Below are positions 55,269 to 63,900 of a DNA stretch of 64,000 nt, one piece after another. A program made the position numbers and the translations under genes. The notes beneath the pieces were generated by a model. The model saw only the letters and a list, made by a program, of their open reading frames with translations. It had not been told where the DNA came from and did not search any database. The DNA is from Anaerolineae bacterium (GTDB taxonomy: Bacteria > Chloroflexota > Anaerolineae > Aggregatilineales > Aggregatilineaceae). The DNA is taken from contig JAHDLB010000004.1 in NCBI GenBank assembly GCA_018432315.1, forward strand, positions 1-64,000. The letters are read 5' to 3'. Position 1 is the first letter of the stretch; every line of letters starts with the position of its first letter.

Positions 55269-56465
55269 ATGTCCTCTCAACTTCACCAGGCAGTCGGGCT
55301 GGCACAGTCCGGCCAAACCGAAGAGGCGCGCCAACTGCTGCGCCAGGTGGTCCAGGCCGATCCGGCCAACGAGGTCGCGTGGCTGTGGCTGGCCTCGGTC
55401 GCGGCGGACCAGCCCGAATACGTCCGGGCGCTGCAAGAGGTGCTGCGCATCAACCCGAACAACCAGCAGGCGCAGCAGTTGCTGGCCGAGTTCCAACAGC
55501 AGTACGGCTCCGAGGTCGCGCCAGCGCCCGTCCCGCCGCCCGCCGACCAGCCCGAGCCGCGGGTCAGCACGCCGCCGCCCGCCGCGCCGTACCAGAGCCA
55601 GCCGCCATCCACCCCGCCGCCGCAACCGGAACGCAGTTTTTCGTCCGTGTTTCCATCGTCGTCACCGCCCCCCAGCGCCTACCCGGCGCCGAGCATGCCC
55701 CAGGTGTCCGAGCCGCCACGCCGGCGGCGCGGGTGCAGCGGCTGTTTCTTCCTGCCGGGGTTGTCGGGGTGCGGCGGCTGCGGATGCTTCCAAAGCTGCT
55801 TCGTCATGTTGATCCTGCTCGTGATCCTGCCGGTCGTGATCTGCGGCGGGGTGACGTATGCCGGGTTCAGCCTGGGCCCGTTCGACATCGTGGCGGGCTA
55901 TCTGCCGGACCAGTTTGGGCGCAAGACGACCACCCTGGAGGCGGACAACTTCGAGTTCACCCTGGTCGTGCCGCGAAGCTGGTACCTGGCCGAGCGCGAT
56001 AATCCATGGTGGGAGGTCGCGCGCGGGCTGCTGGACGAGATCGTGCCGTTCGCCGACCCCAACACGACGTGGAGCGACCAGGAAGCCGCGCCCGGCGAGG
56101 GCCGGCGGTTCCTGGAGACGAATCCCGAAGTGCTCAGCTCTGCCGGGGACCTGATCAGCCTGACGTATGCGGGATTGGTCGAGGGTGATTTCTCGTGCGA
56201 GGCAGTGCGCGCCCAGGACGGCATCGTGACCGAATACGAGAACGGCCTGTGCGGGACGCGCTCGTTCGCCGTCGAGGACCAGGACCAGGTCGAGATCTTC
56301 GATGGGCGCGACGCGCCGGCCCAGGTGCGCACGATCACGTTCGAGGTGCCGATCGATCGGGGCACGGCGGCGGCCTTCGAGATCCGGCTGCCCGAAGCGC
56401 GGGTCGCGGATTTCACCGGCGACATCGACAAGCTGATCGAGTCGGCGGAGGTCACGCGGCCCTAG
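55269..56465 (+). CDS. TPR-containing single-pass membrane protein
   Basis: 398 aa. Two TPR-like repeats at the N-terminus (LHQAVGLAQSGQTEEARQLLRQVVQADPANEVAWLWLA and the next 34 residues), a Pro/Ser-rich linker (about 85-150), a Cys-rich patch (GCSGCFF...CGGCGCFQSC) next to one membrane helix (about 180-203), then an extracytoplasmic domain of about 190 residues containing FEFTLVVPRSWYLAERDNPWWE. AGGAG lies upstream. It resembles other Chloroflexota-style TPR membrane proteins in layout. Function unknown. Confidence 0.8.
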   Translation: MSSQLHQAVGLAQSGQTEEARQLLRQVVQADPANEVAWLWLASVAADQPEYVRALQEVLRINPNNQQAQQLLAEFQQQYGSEVAPAPVPPPADQPEPRVSTPPPAAPYQSQPPSTPPPQPERSFSSVFPSSSPPPSAYPAPSMPQVSEPPRRRRGCSGCFFLPGLSGCGGCGCFQSCFVMLILLVILPVVICGGVTYAGFSLGPFDIVAGYLPDQFGRKTTTLEADNFEFTLVVPRSWYLAERDNPWWEVARGLLDEIVPFADPNTTWSDQEAAPGEGRRFLETNPEVLSSAGDLISLTYAGLVEGDFSCEAVRAQDGIVTEYENGLCGTRSFAVEDQDQVEIFDGRDAPAQVRTITFEVPIDRGTAAAFEIRLPEARVADFTGDIDKLIESAEVTRP

Positions 56466-56497
56466 CCCGATTGTGCATCTCGACAGGCCGGGCCGGA

Positions 56498-56526
56498 TTG
56501 ACAGCCGGCGTGGGAGGATGTATAAC
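56498..56526 (+). promoter_or_regulatory. Promoter of the ATP-type phosphofructokinase gene
   Basis: TTGACA (56498-56503), exact 17-base spacer, TATAAC (56521-56526). The leader is about 43 bases. Confidence 0.82.
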
Positions 56527-56575
56527 CGCCCGGCATATTTACGTGACTGAACACGCTCAGTAGGGAGCAGTTAAC

Positions 56576-57550
56576 ATGGCAACCATGCGACGTATCGCTG
56601 TCTTGACCGGCGGAGGCGACGCACCGGGGATGAATCCTGCCATCCGCGCGGTGGTGCGCACCGCGACGGCAGCCGGCATCGAAGTCTATGGCATCCGCCA
56701 GGCGTATTCGGGCCTGCTGGCGGGTGATTTCGAGCGCATGTCCAACCGCGACGTCAGCGGTATCATCCAGCGCGGCGGCACGATCTTGCAGACCGCGCGC
56801 AACCTGGAATTCAAAACACCGCAGGGCCAGAAGCGCGGTCTGCGGCGCCTGAACGAACACGGCATCGATGGCCTGATCGTGATCGGCGGCGACGGCAGCC
56901 TGCGCGGCGCGCTGGCGCTGCATACGCTGGGGTTCCCGGTGGTGGGCGTGCCCGGCAGCATCGACAACGACATCTGGGGCACCAACATGAGCATCGGCGT
57001 CGACACCGCGCTCAACACCATTCTCGACGCCATCGACAAGCTGCGCGACACGGCCAGCAGTCACGAGCGCTGCTTCCTGCTGGAGGTGATGGGGCGCAAC
57101 TGCGGCTATCTGACGCTGATGGGCGGCATCCTGGGCGGCGCGGAGTTCATCGTGATCCCGGAGCGCGAGTCAACGCTCGAGGAGATCGGCCAGGCGCTGG
57201 AAGACGCGTACATGCGCGGCAAGAGCCACGCGATGGGCGTCATTGCCGAGGGCGCCTCGCTCAACATCGACGAGGTGGCGACCTACCTGGAAAGCCACGA
57301 GATCGGCTTCGAGGTGCGCGTGACGGTGCTGGGCCACGTGGTGCGCGGGGGCCGCCCCAGCGCGTTCGACCGCCTGCTGGCGACGCGGATGGGCGTGGCG
57401 GCGGTCGAGCACCTGCTGGCGAACGAAACCGGCATCATGGTCGGGCTGCAGGGCCGCGAGATCGGCACGGTGACGCTGGAAGACGCCACCACCAAGCAGC
57501 GCAGCGTATCGCTGGAATACGTCAACATGGCGGAGTTCCTCGCCAAATAG
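56576..57550 (+). CDS. pfkA: 6-phosphofructokinase, ATP-dependent type
   Basis: 324 aa, normal for bacterial PfkA. Phosphorylates fructose 6-phosphate in glycolysis. AVLTGGGDAPGMN binds ATP; GGDGS has Gly at the position that marks ATP use; PGSIDND holds the catalytic Asp; MGRNCGY and GGRPSAFDR bind the sugar phosphate. GGGAG eight bases upstream supports the start. A second PFK-family gene with the opposite cofactor signature follows after its terminator. Confidence 0.95.
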   Translation: MATMRRIAVLTGGGDAPGMNPAIRAVVRTATAAGIEVYGIRQAYSGLLAGDFERMSNRDVSGIIQRGGTILQTARNLEFKTPQGQKRGLRRLNEHGIDGLIVIGGDGSLRGALALHTLGFPVVGVPGSIDNDIWGTNMSIGVDTALNTILDAIDKLRDTASSHERCFLLEVMGRNCGYLTLMGGILGGAEFIVIPERESTLEEIGQALEDAYMRGKSHAMGVIAEGASLNIDEVATYLESHEIGFEVRVTVLGHVVRGGRPSAFDRLLATRMGVAAVEHLLANETGIMVGLQGREIGTVTLEDATTKQRSVSLEYVNMAEFLAK

Positions 57551-57579
57551 CCCGCGCCGGGCTTCGGCTGGTCGCTACA

Positions 57580-57611
57580 GGGGCCTCCGCGTGTGCCGGG
57601 TGGCCCTTTTT
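57580..57611 (+). terminator. Terminator after the ATP-type phosphofructokinase
   Basis: GGGCC (57581-57585) pairs with GGCCC (57602-57606), with further GC pairing inside, followed by five T. Confidence 0.65.
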
Positions 57612-57655
57612 GTGCTAATTGATGACGAATGTCACGCGCAGACCCGCCGGGGCTT

Positions 57656-57663
57656 GGTATAAT
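57656..57663 (+). promoter_or_regulatory. -10 element of the PPi-type phosphofructokinase gene
   Basis: TATAAT (57658-57663) directly preceded by TTGG, an extended -10 pattern. No good -35. The leader to 57750 is about 80 bases. Confidence 0.55.
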
Positions 57664-57749
57664 CAAGGGGACAACTTAACATTATGGCGCGTCGGTTTCG
57701 CGCGCTTGCACGCAGCTTAGTTTTTTCGCGATCATAACAGGAGGCTATG

Positions 57750-58928
57750 ATGTTGCGTATTGGTGTGCTGACGGGCGGTGGCGATGTTCCCGGCCTGAAC
57801 CCCTGCATCAAACAGATTGTCAATCGCGCGGTCGATGCCGGGCACGAGGTTTTTGGCATCCGGCGCGGGTGGGCCGGGCTGCTGGATTACCGGTTGGATG
57901 AGAAGAATCAGGAACAGCTTCACAAGTGGGTGATGCCGCTGGACAAACAGCGTGTGCGCACCGTAGACCGCACGGGCGGGACGTTCCTCCACACGTCGCG
58001 AACCAACCCCAGCAGCGTGCAGCTCGACAGCGTGCCCGAACATCTGGCCGATATGGAAGTGCCGCATCACAAGGACAAGCACAACCGTGACGTGGGCGAC
58101 TACACCGAGCACGTGATGCGCGTGTTGGAGCACCTGGGCATCGACGTGCTGATCCCCATCGGCGGCGACGACACGCTCAGCTACGGCGAGCGGATGCACC
58201 GCGAAGGCGTCAAGGTTGTCGCGATCCCTAAGACGATGGATAACGACGTCTACGGGACCGACTACTGCATCGGCTTCTCGACGGCGGTCACCCGCTCGGT
58301 GGAGTTCATCCACAACCTGCGCACCAGCGCCGGGTCGCACGAACGCATCGCGGTCGTCGAGCTGTTCGGGCGCAACTCGGGCGAGACCTCGCTGATCGCG
58401 GCCTACCTGGCCGGCGTCGATCGCGCGATCATCTCCGAAGTGCCCTTCGACCCGCACCGCCTGGCCGAGTTGATCATGGAAGACAAGGCGACGAACCCGA
58501 GCAACTACGCTATGGTGACCATCTCCGAGGGCGCGCACCTGATCGAGGGCGAGATCATCGAGACCGGCGAGGCCGACGCCTATGGGCACAAGAAGCTCGG
58601 CGGCATTGGCGCCGTGTTGGGCAGCGTGTTGAAGGACCTGACGCACGAGAACATCATCTATCAGCAGGTCGCGTACCTGATGCGCTCCGGTGCGCCGGAC
58701 TCGCTGGACCTGATGGTGGCGGCCAACTACGCGCAGATGGCGATGAGCCTGGTCGAGCAGGGACGGTTTGGCCGGATGGTCGCCCTCCAGCGCGGTCTGT
58801 ATACCGACATTAACCTCAGCACGATCATGCAGGGCATCAAGCGCGTGAACGTGGCCGAGCTGTACGACGTGGGCCAGTACCGCCCGAAGGTGCGCCACGT
58901 CTTCGGCATGCCGATGTTCCTGATGTAA
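57750..58928 (+). CDS. Phosphofructokinase, PPi-dependent type
   Basis: 392 aa, longer than Pfk[12 protein letters not shown] opens the fold, GGDDT has Asp in place of the ATP-type Gly, and PKTMDND carries the Lys typical of pyrophosphate-dependent enzymes. GRNSGE replaces the MGR-CG motif, and insertions lengthen the first half ([24 protein letters not shown]). Pyrophosphate-dependent enzymes work in both glycolysis and gluconeogenesis. AGGAGG is followed by two adjacent ATGs; 57750 has the better five-base spacing. Confidence 0.9.
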   Translation: MLRIGVLTGGGDVPGLNPCIKQIVNRAVDAGHEVFGIRRGWAGLLDYRLDEKNQEQLHKWVMPLDKQRVRTVDRTGGTFLHTSRTNPSSVQLDSVPEHLADMEVPHHKDKHNRDVGDYTEHVMRVLEHLGIDVLIPIGGDDTLSYGERMHREGVKVVAIPKTMDNDVYGTDYCIGFSTAVTRSVEFIHNLRTSAGSHERIAVVELFGRNSGETSLIAAYLAGVDRAIISEVPFDPHRLAELIMEDKATNPSNYAMVTISEGAHLIEGEIIETGEADAYGHKKLGGIGAVLGSVLKDLTHENIIYQQVAYLMRSGAPDSLDLMVAANYAQMAMSLVEQGRFGRMVALQRGLYTDINLSTIMQGIKRVNVAELYDVGQYRPKVRHVFGMPMFLM

Positions 58929-58947
58929 GCGGGCGACAGCCAATCCG

Positions 58948-58974
58948 GGCAGGTCCATGCGGCCTGCCTTTTTT
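58948..58974 (+). terminator. Terminator after the PPi-type phosphofructokinase
   Basis: GGCAGG (58948-58953) and CCTGCC (58963-58968) form a perfect stem with a 9-base loop followed by six T. Confidence 0.9.
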
Positions 58975-59037
58975 GTTGCCGGGTAGGCGTGTACAATGGT
59001 GGCACGTCACCTGCTATGAAATCGGAGAGAAACGATC

Positions 59038-59715
59038 ATGGAATATACCATTCACGGCACTGTCATGCAGGCGCTGGAGATCACCCTCAAGCAAGGGGAA
59101 TCGGTCTATACCGAGTCGGGCGGCATGGCCTGGATGTCCGATGGCATCGATATGCAGACCAGCGGCAAGGGCGGGCTGGGCAAAGCGTTTGGCCGGATGC
59201 TCTCCGGCGAGAGCTTCTTCATGACGACCTACACCTGCCGGGTGCCCCAGGGCGTGATCACTTTCACCCCCGAAAGCCCCGGCAAGGTGATCCCCGTGCC
59301 GCTCAAGGCCGGGCACAGCATCATCGCCCAGAAGGACGCCTTCATGTGCGCCGAGGAATCGGTCGATCTGGCGATGCACTTCCGCAAGCGGCTGGGCACC
59401 GGCCTGTTCGGCGGCGAGGGCTTCATCCTGCAAAAGCTGACCGGCCCCGGCACCGCGTTCGTCGAGATCGCGGGCGAGGTGCAGATGATCGAGCTTCAGG
59501 CCGGGCAGAAGCTGAAGGTCGACCCCGGCCACATCGCCATGTACGAACCGACCTGCGATTACGACATCGAAATGATCAAGGGCGTCATGAACTGGCTGGG
59601 CGGCGGCGAGGGCCTGTTCCTGGCGACGCTGAAGGGGCCGGGCAAGGTCTGGCTCCAGACCATGCCGCTGGCAAACCTGGCGAGCAAGATTCGCGGGTAT
59701 ATCGGAACGAAGTAG
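59038..59715 (+). CDS. AIM24 / TIGR00266-family protein
   Basis: 225 aa. Trp-Met-Gly-rich beta-helix-like protein: QALEITLKQGESVYTESGGMAWMSDGIDMQTSGKGG at the N-terminus and GPGKVWLQTMPLANLASKI at the C-terminus are the family marks. It is related to mitochondrial AIM24 and widespread in bacteria; the function is unsettled. GGAGA nine bases upstream. A TACAAT (58992-58997) may be its -10, without a clear -35. Confidence 0.9.
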   Translation: MEYTIHGTVMQALEITLKQGESVYTESGGMAWMSDGIDMQTSGKGGLGKAFGRMLSGESFFMTTYTCRVPQGVITFTPESPGKVIPVPLKAGHSIIAQKDAFMCAEESVDLAMHFRKRLGTGLFGGEGFILQKLTGPGTAFVEIAGEVQMIELQAGQKLKVDPGHIAMYEPTCDYDIEMIKGVMNWLGGGEGLFLATLKGPGKVWLQTMPLANLASKIRGYIGTK

Positions 59716-59721
59716 GCCGGA

Positions 59722-60123
59722 TCACTCGGCGGGGCAATAGGGCTCGCGCGGTGGGCCGTCGAACTGCTGGACGTAGTGCGGCCCCAGCAGGCCGGCCCAC
59801 CACGTCTGATAAGCCGTGTTGCTGATGTCGAAGATGAAGCTGTAGCGCTCGCGGCACCCGCAGCACAGCGTCACGATCTCGCTCAGGCCCTGGCCGGCCC
59901 GGTTCAGGTGCGCGACGACCGTCAGCGATGCGCCGCACGAGGGGCAGGATGTGGCCTCGACGTATTCCGTCTGGCAGGCCACATCCTGGGCGATCAGGTA
60001 GCCTTCTTCGGTGAGCCAAAACAGCGTGTCGTCCCGGTTGGGGTTGTAGCCCACCGACATATCCTCAGGCGCGCGCTCGGAGCCAAGCGCCCCGTCGCGC
60101 CGCTTCTTTCGCCCAAAAACCAT
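59722..60123 (-). CDS. Hypothetical zinc-ribbon protein
   Basis: 133 aa. CPSCG and CCGCRER pairs separated by about 30 residues form a likely zinc ribbon at residues 60-92, before an aromatic-rich tail (NTAYQTWWAGLLGPHYVQQFDGPP). The N-terminus is basic (GRKKRRD). GAGGGGG upstream. It is downstream of the YbaK gene by 19 bases on the same strand. Function unknown. Confidence 0.7.
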   Translation of the reverse strand: MVFGRKKRRDGALGSERAPEDMSVGYNPNRDDTLFWLTEEGYLIAQDVACQTEYVEATSCPSCGASLTVVAHLNRAGQGLSEIVTLCCGCRERYSFIFDISNTAYQTWWAGLLGPHYVQQFDGPPREPYCPAE

Positions 60124-60142
60124 CCTGCCCCCTCGGTCCCAC

Positions 60143-60661
60143 TCAGTTGGCGCCGTCGTCCGAGCCGGCGCCGTCGTCCGCCTGGCCGGACAGGTCCACC
60201 ACGCGCGCGTTCAGGACGCGCACCAGATCATCGACCTTGATCTTGAGGTTCACGCCGCGCTGCCCGGCGTTGACCAGGATCGCCTCGTGGGCCTTCGCGG
60301 ATTCGTCCAGGTAGACGCCCCACCGCTTGTGGGTGAGCGCCAGCGCGCCAATGCCGCCGGTCTTCAGGCCGGTGGCGGCCTCGGCCCCGCGCTTGGTGGG
60401 CATCGACGCTTTCTTGAGCCCGATCGACCGGGCGAACTGCTTGAGGTCGAGCGTCTGGTCCGACGCGATCATGACCAGCGCATACTCCCCGCCCTTCAAC
60501 TGCACGACCAGCGTCTTGTAAACCTGCTCGGGCGGGAACCCCATCGCGTCGGCGGCGCCGATGCCGTCCTGGATCGCCTCGTCATAGGTGAACGCCTCGT
60601 AGGGCACACCCTGGGCTTCCAGGAAGCGCATGGAATTGAGTTTCTTGATGTCTTCGCTCAT
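60143..60661 (-). CDS. ybaK: YbaK/EbsC-type aminoacyl-tRNA deacylase
   Basis: 172 aa. Editing-domain fold that hydrolyses mischarged tRNA, Cys-tRNA(Pro) in the best-studied YbaK. Marks: KTLVVQLKGGEYALVMIASDQTLDLKQFA with the catalytic-pocket Lys, KKASMPTKRGAEAATGLKTGGIGALALTHK, and VYLDESAKAHEAILVNAGQRGVNLKI. GAGGA seven bases upstream selects ATG 60661. The C-terminal tail is Asp/Gly-rich and probably disordered. It follows the small beta-repeat gene by 13 bases. Confidence 0.93.
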   Translation of the reverse strand: MSEDIKKLNSMRFLEAQGVPYEAFTYDEAIQDGIGAADAMGFPPEQVYKTLVVQLKGGEYALVMIASDQTLDLKQFARSIGLKKASMPTKRGAEAATGLKTGGIGALALTHKRWGVYLDESAKAHEAILVNAGQRGVNLKIKVDDLVRVLNARVVDLSGQADDGAGSDDGAN

Positions 60662-60674
60662 GGATTCATCCTCG

Positions 60675-60902
60675 TCATTCGATCTCGTCATCCGACACAG
60701 GTTCGCCCACATAGCCGATCACGTTGGCCTGCAGGTCGAGCAAGGCGTCGCCGTCCAACAGCCAGCGGCGGTTTCCTTCCAGATCGTACACCGTTCGTCC
60801 ATCGACCACGCCGGTTTGTACGCCGTTCAGATCGTAAATCCGGTTGTGGTCCAGATACGCGAACACTTCACCGTCACGAGTGCAGATCCCTCGAGTTGAC
60901 AT
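60675..60902 (-). CDS. Small protein with short beta-type repeats
   Basis: 75 aa. About three tandem units of roughly 18 residues built on (V/L)DG....DL.GN (VVDGRTVYDLEGNRRW, LLDGDALLDLQANVIG and a first, divergent unit), which suggests a small propeller- or beta-flower-like fold. AGGAG upstream. First of a likely three-gene minus-strand unit with ybaK and the zinc-ribbon gene. Function unknown. Confidence 0.7.
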   Translation of the reverse strand: MSTRGICTRDGEVFAYLDHNRIYDLNGVQTGVVDGRTVYDLEGNRRWLLDGDALLDLQANVIGYVGEPVSDDEIE

Positions 60903-60940
60903 GTGCTGTTCTCCTCTCTGGATTGGACTGCCATACGTCT

Positions 60941-60946
60941 ATTATA
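60941..60946 (-). promoter_or_regulatory. -10 element upstream of the small repeat protein
   Basis: Minus-strand TATAAT with a TT-rich left flank, about 40 bases before the ATG. No recognisable -35 upstream. Confidence 0.45.
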
Positions 60947-60988
60947 AACCGTCGGCGTGCGGTTGGGCGCCCAAAACGGCATTTTCGC

Positions 60989-63900
60989 TCACGGAACTTC
61001 GGGCGCGCGCTCCGTTTCGGCGACGACCGGCAGCGTGAAATGGAAGGTCGTGCCGGCCTCCAGCGCGCTCTCGACCCACACTTGGCCCCCGTGCTGCTCG
61101 ATCAGGCCGCGGGTGATGGTCAGCCCCAGGCCGGTGCCCGGCTGTTCGCGCGTTTTCGGGTTGTCGCTGCGGAAATAGGGCACGAAAAGCTGGCTCAGGT
61201 CATCCTCGCTCATGCCGATGCCCGTGTCCTGCACGGCGCAGTGAATCACCTGGGGCGGGCCGTGCGGGTCCCAGGTGTTGCGCGCGGCCTCGGCGGTGAT
61301 GGTGATCCGCCCGCCGGGCGGCGTGTACTTGTTCGCGTTGGAGACGAAGTTGGTCATGATCTGGATCAGGCGCGTTTGATCGCCCAGGACCGCCGGCAGG
61401 TCGAACGGCACCCGGATGTCCAGCTCCTGCTCTTTCTCGTCGATCTGGCGCTGCTGGGCCTGGACGGTTTCGTCGATCACCTCGCGGAAGTCCACCGGCG
61501 CGATGTCGAGCCGCATGTTGCCCGTTTCCTGCTTGGTGAGGTCGTTCAGGTCGCTCACCAGGGTTTCCATGCGCGTGACGTTGTTGAGGATCGTGCTCAG
61601 GAAGCCGGACTGCTGCTCGTTGACCGGCCCGACCACGCCCTTCAGCAGCAGGTCGGTGTAACCTTTCATACTGGTCATCGGGTTTTTCAGGTCGTGGGCC
61701 ACGAAGCTGACGAACTCGCTCTTGGCCTGGTTGGCCCGCTGAAGCTCCTGGAACAACTGGGCGTTGACGATGGCCGGGCTGGCGTGCTCGGCCAGGCGGG
61801 CGACGAAGTCCAGGTCCAGCAGGTCGAGCTGGCCCTCGCGGGCGCTCTCCAGCACGATCACGCCGATCACGCGGTTGGCGCTGAACAGCGGCACGGTGAG
61901 CTGGGCGACGCAGCCCTCGAGCGTTTCTTCGTAGTCCTGATCGATCGACACGTCCGTGATCAGCGACGGCTGCGCGCTGCGGATCACGCGCCCAACGATG
62001 CCCCGGTCGGTGGGGTAGACCATCTGCGCGGGGTCGTCGCGGCGGCCAAACGGGCTGCCGGGCTGGTACCCGTAGGATGCCACGATGCGCAGCTCGCCCT
62101 GTTCGCGGTCGAGAATCGCCAGGATGCCGGCTTCGGCGCCGCTCTTGCGCAGCGCCCAGTCCATCGTGATCTCGACCACGCTGGTCAGGTTGAGCGTGCG
62201 GTTCAGCTCGTGATCGATGCGCTGCATGGTGTCCAGCTCCTGCACGCGCAGCGCGAGCTGCTGGTCGGTCATGTCGAACAGGCGCGCGTTTTCGATGGCG
62301 ACGGCGGCCTGCCCGGCGAAGGTTTCGAGCAGGTCGGCGTCCTCGTCGATGAAGATGCTGCCGTCGGCCTTGTTGATCGTCTGGAGTACGCCAATCGCCC
62401 GCCCGCCGATCATCAGCGGCACGGAGAGGATCGCGCGCGACTGGAAGCCGGCGTCGTCCAGCGCGGCATCGTCGCTCGCCAGGTCGTAACGCTCGCCCCG
62501 GTCCAGCGCGGCGGCCAGGTCATCCGGCCCGTCGAGATCGCCGTACCAGCGCGCGTCCCGCGAGGGATCGTTGACGATGATCGGCGTGCCGCGCTCCACG
62601 GTCGCCCCGGCCAGCCCGCTGCCCGCCGGGATGCGCGTGCCGATCAGGTCCTGCCCGCCGCCGCCCACCACGACGTGAAACTCGAGATGGCCGGTGTCCT
62701 CGTCCACCAGCAGCAGGCTGCCCGCTTCGGCGCCCAGAATCTGCACGGCGTTCTCGGTGATCAGGTGGAGCAGGCGGTCCACGTTGCCCATCTCGGACGC
62801 CAACTGGTTCGCGATTTCGTTGATCGCGCTGAGCTGGCGCGCGCGCTGCTGCGTCTTGTCGAACAACTGGAGCTTGTCGATCGCGCTCGAAGCCAGGTTA
62901 GCGATGTCCCAGAACAGGTCGAGCTGGTCGTCGTTGAAGGTGACGTTCGGCTCGGTCGTGGCGGCGACCATCACGCCCAGCACGCCCCCGCCGGTATCGG
63001 CCAGCAGCGGCACGCCCATCCACGCCTTGAGGTTCGGGTTGTCCAGTTTGACGCGCGGATCGCGCGCCAGCGAGTCGCGGGCAAAGTCGTCGGTGCGCAC
63101 CGTCTGGCGCGTGCGCACGATCTCGCTCATCAGGTCGCGGCCCATGCGCCAGCGCTTGCCCTCCATGGGCGCGATGCGCTCGTCGCCCTCGTTGTAGAAC
63201 ACGTAGATCAGCTCGTCGACGTTCGGGTTGCGCAGCGCGATGTAGAAGTTGGGCACGTCGATCACGCGGATCGTCTGCGCGTAGATCAATTCGAGCAGCG
63301 TGTCGAAGTCGATCGCGAAGTTGAGCGCGCGGCTCACCTGGCTCAGCACGTCCTGCACGCGGACGCGCCGCTCCAGGTCGTCGATGGCCTGGGCGCGCTC
63401 GACGGCCAGCGCCACCTGGTCGCTCAGGCTTTCGATGAAGCGCAGGTCTTCGTGCAGGTAGGGCGCGTTGTTGCGCCGCGGGCCGATGACCATGAAGCCG
63501 TTGAGCACCCGCTGGCCCTGCAACCCCACGATGACCGGCGCGCCCAGCACAGCCAGCCGCGAGCGGTCGCTGACCACGTCCAGCGGCAGGGGCCGGCCTT
63601 CCTCCAGGTAGAGCAGGCTCGATCGCTCGCTGAGGTAATGCACCAGCCCGCTTTCGGGCGCAAACGTGATATCGGTCGGCGGCGCGCCGGTGGCCGGATC
63701 GACCTGGGGCCGGTATTCGTAGGTCACGTTATCGCGCACGAACACGATCACGTGCGTGGGGGCGAGCGTGTCTTCCAGCGAGCGGGCGATCAGGCTGGTC
63801 ACGTCGCCCAGCGAGACGGCGTGCGTCACCTCGCGCGAGAACTGCTCCAGATAGGTCTGGTAGGCGCGGCGCGTCCGGAAATACACGGCGTCGATCACGC

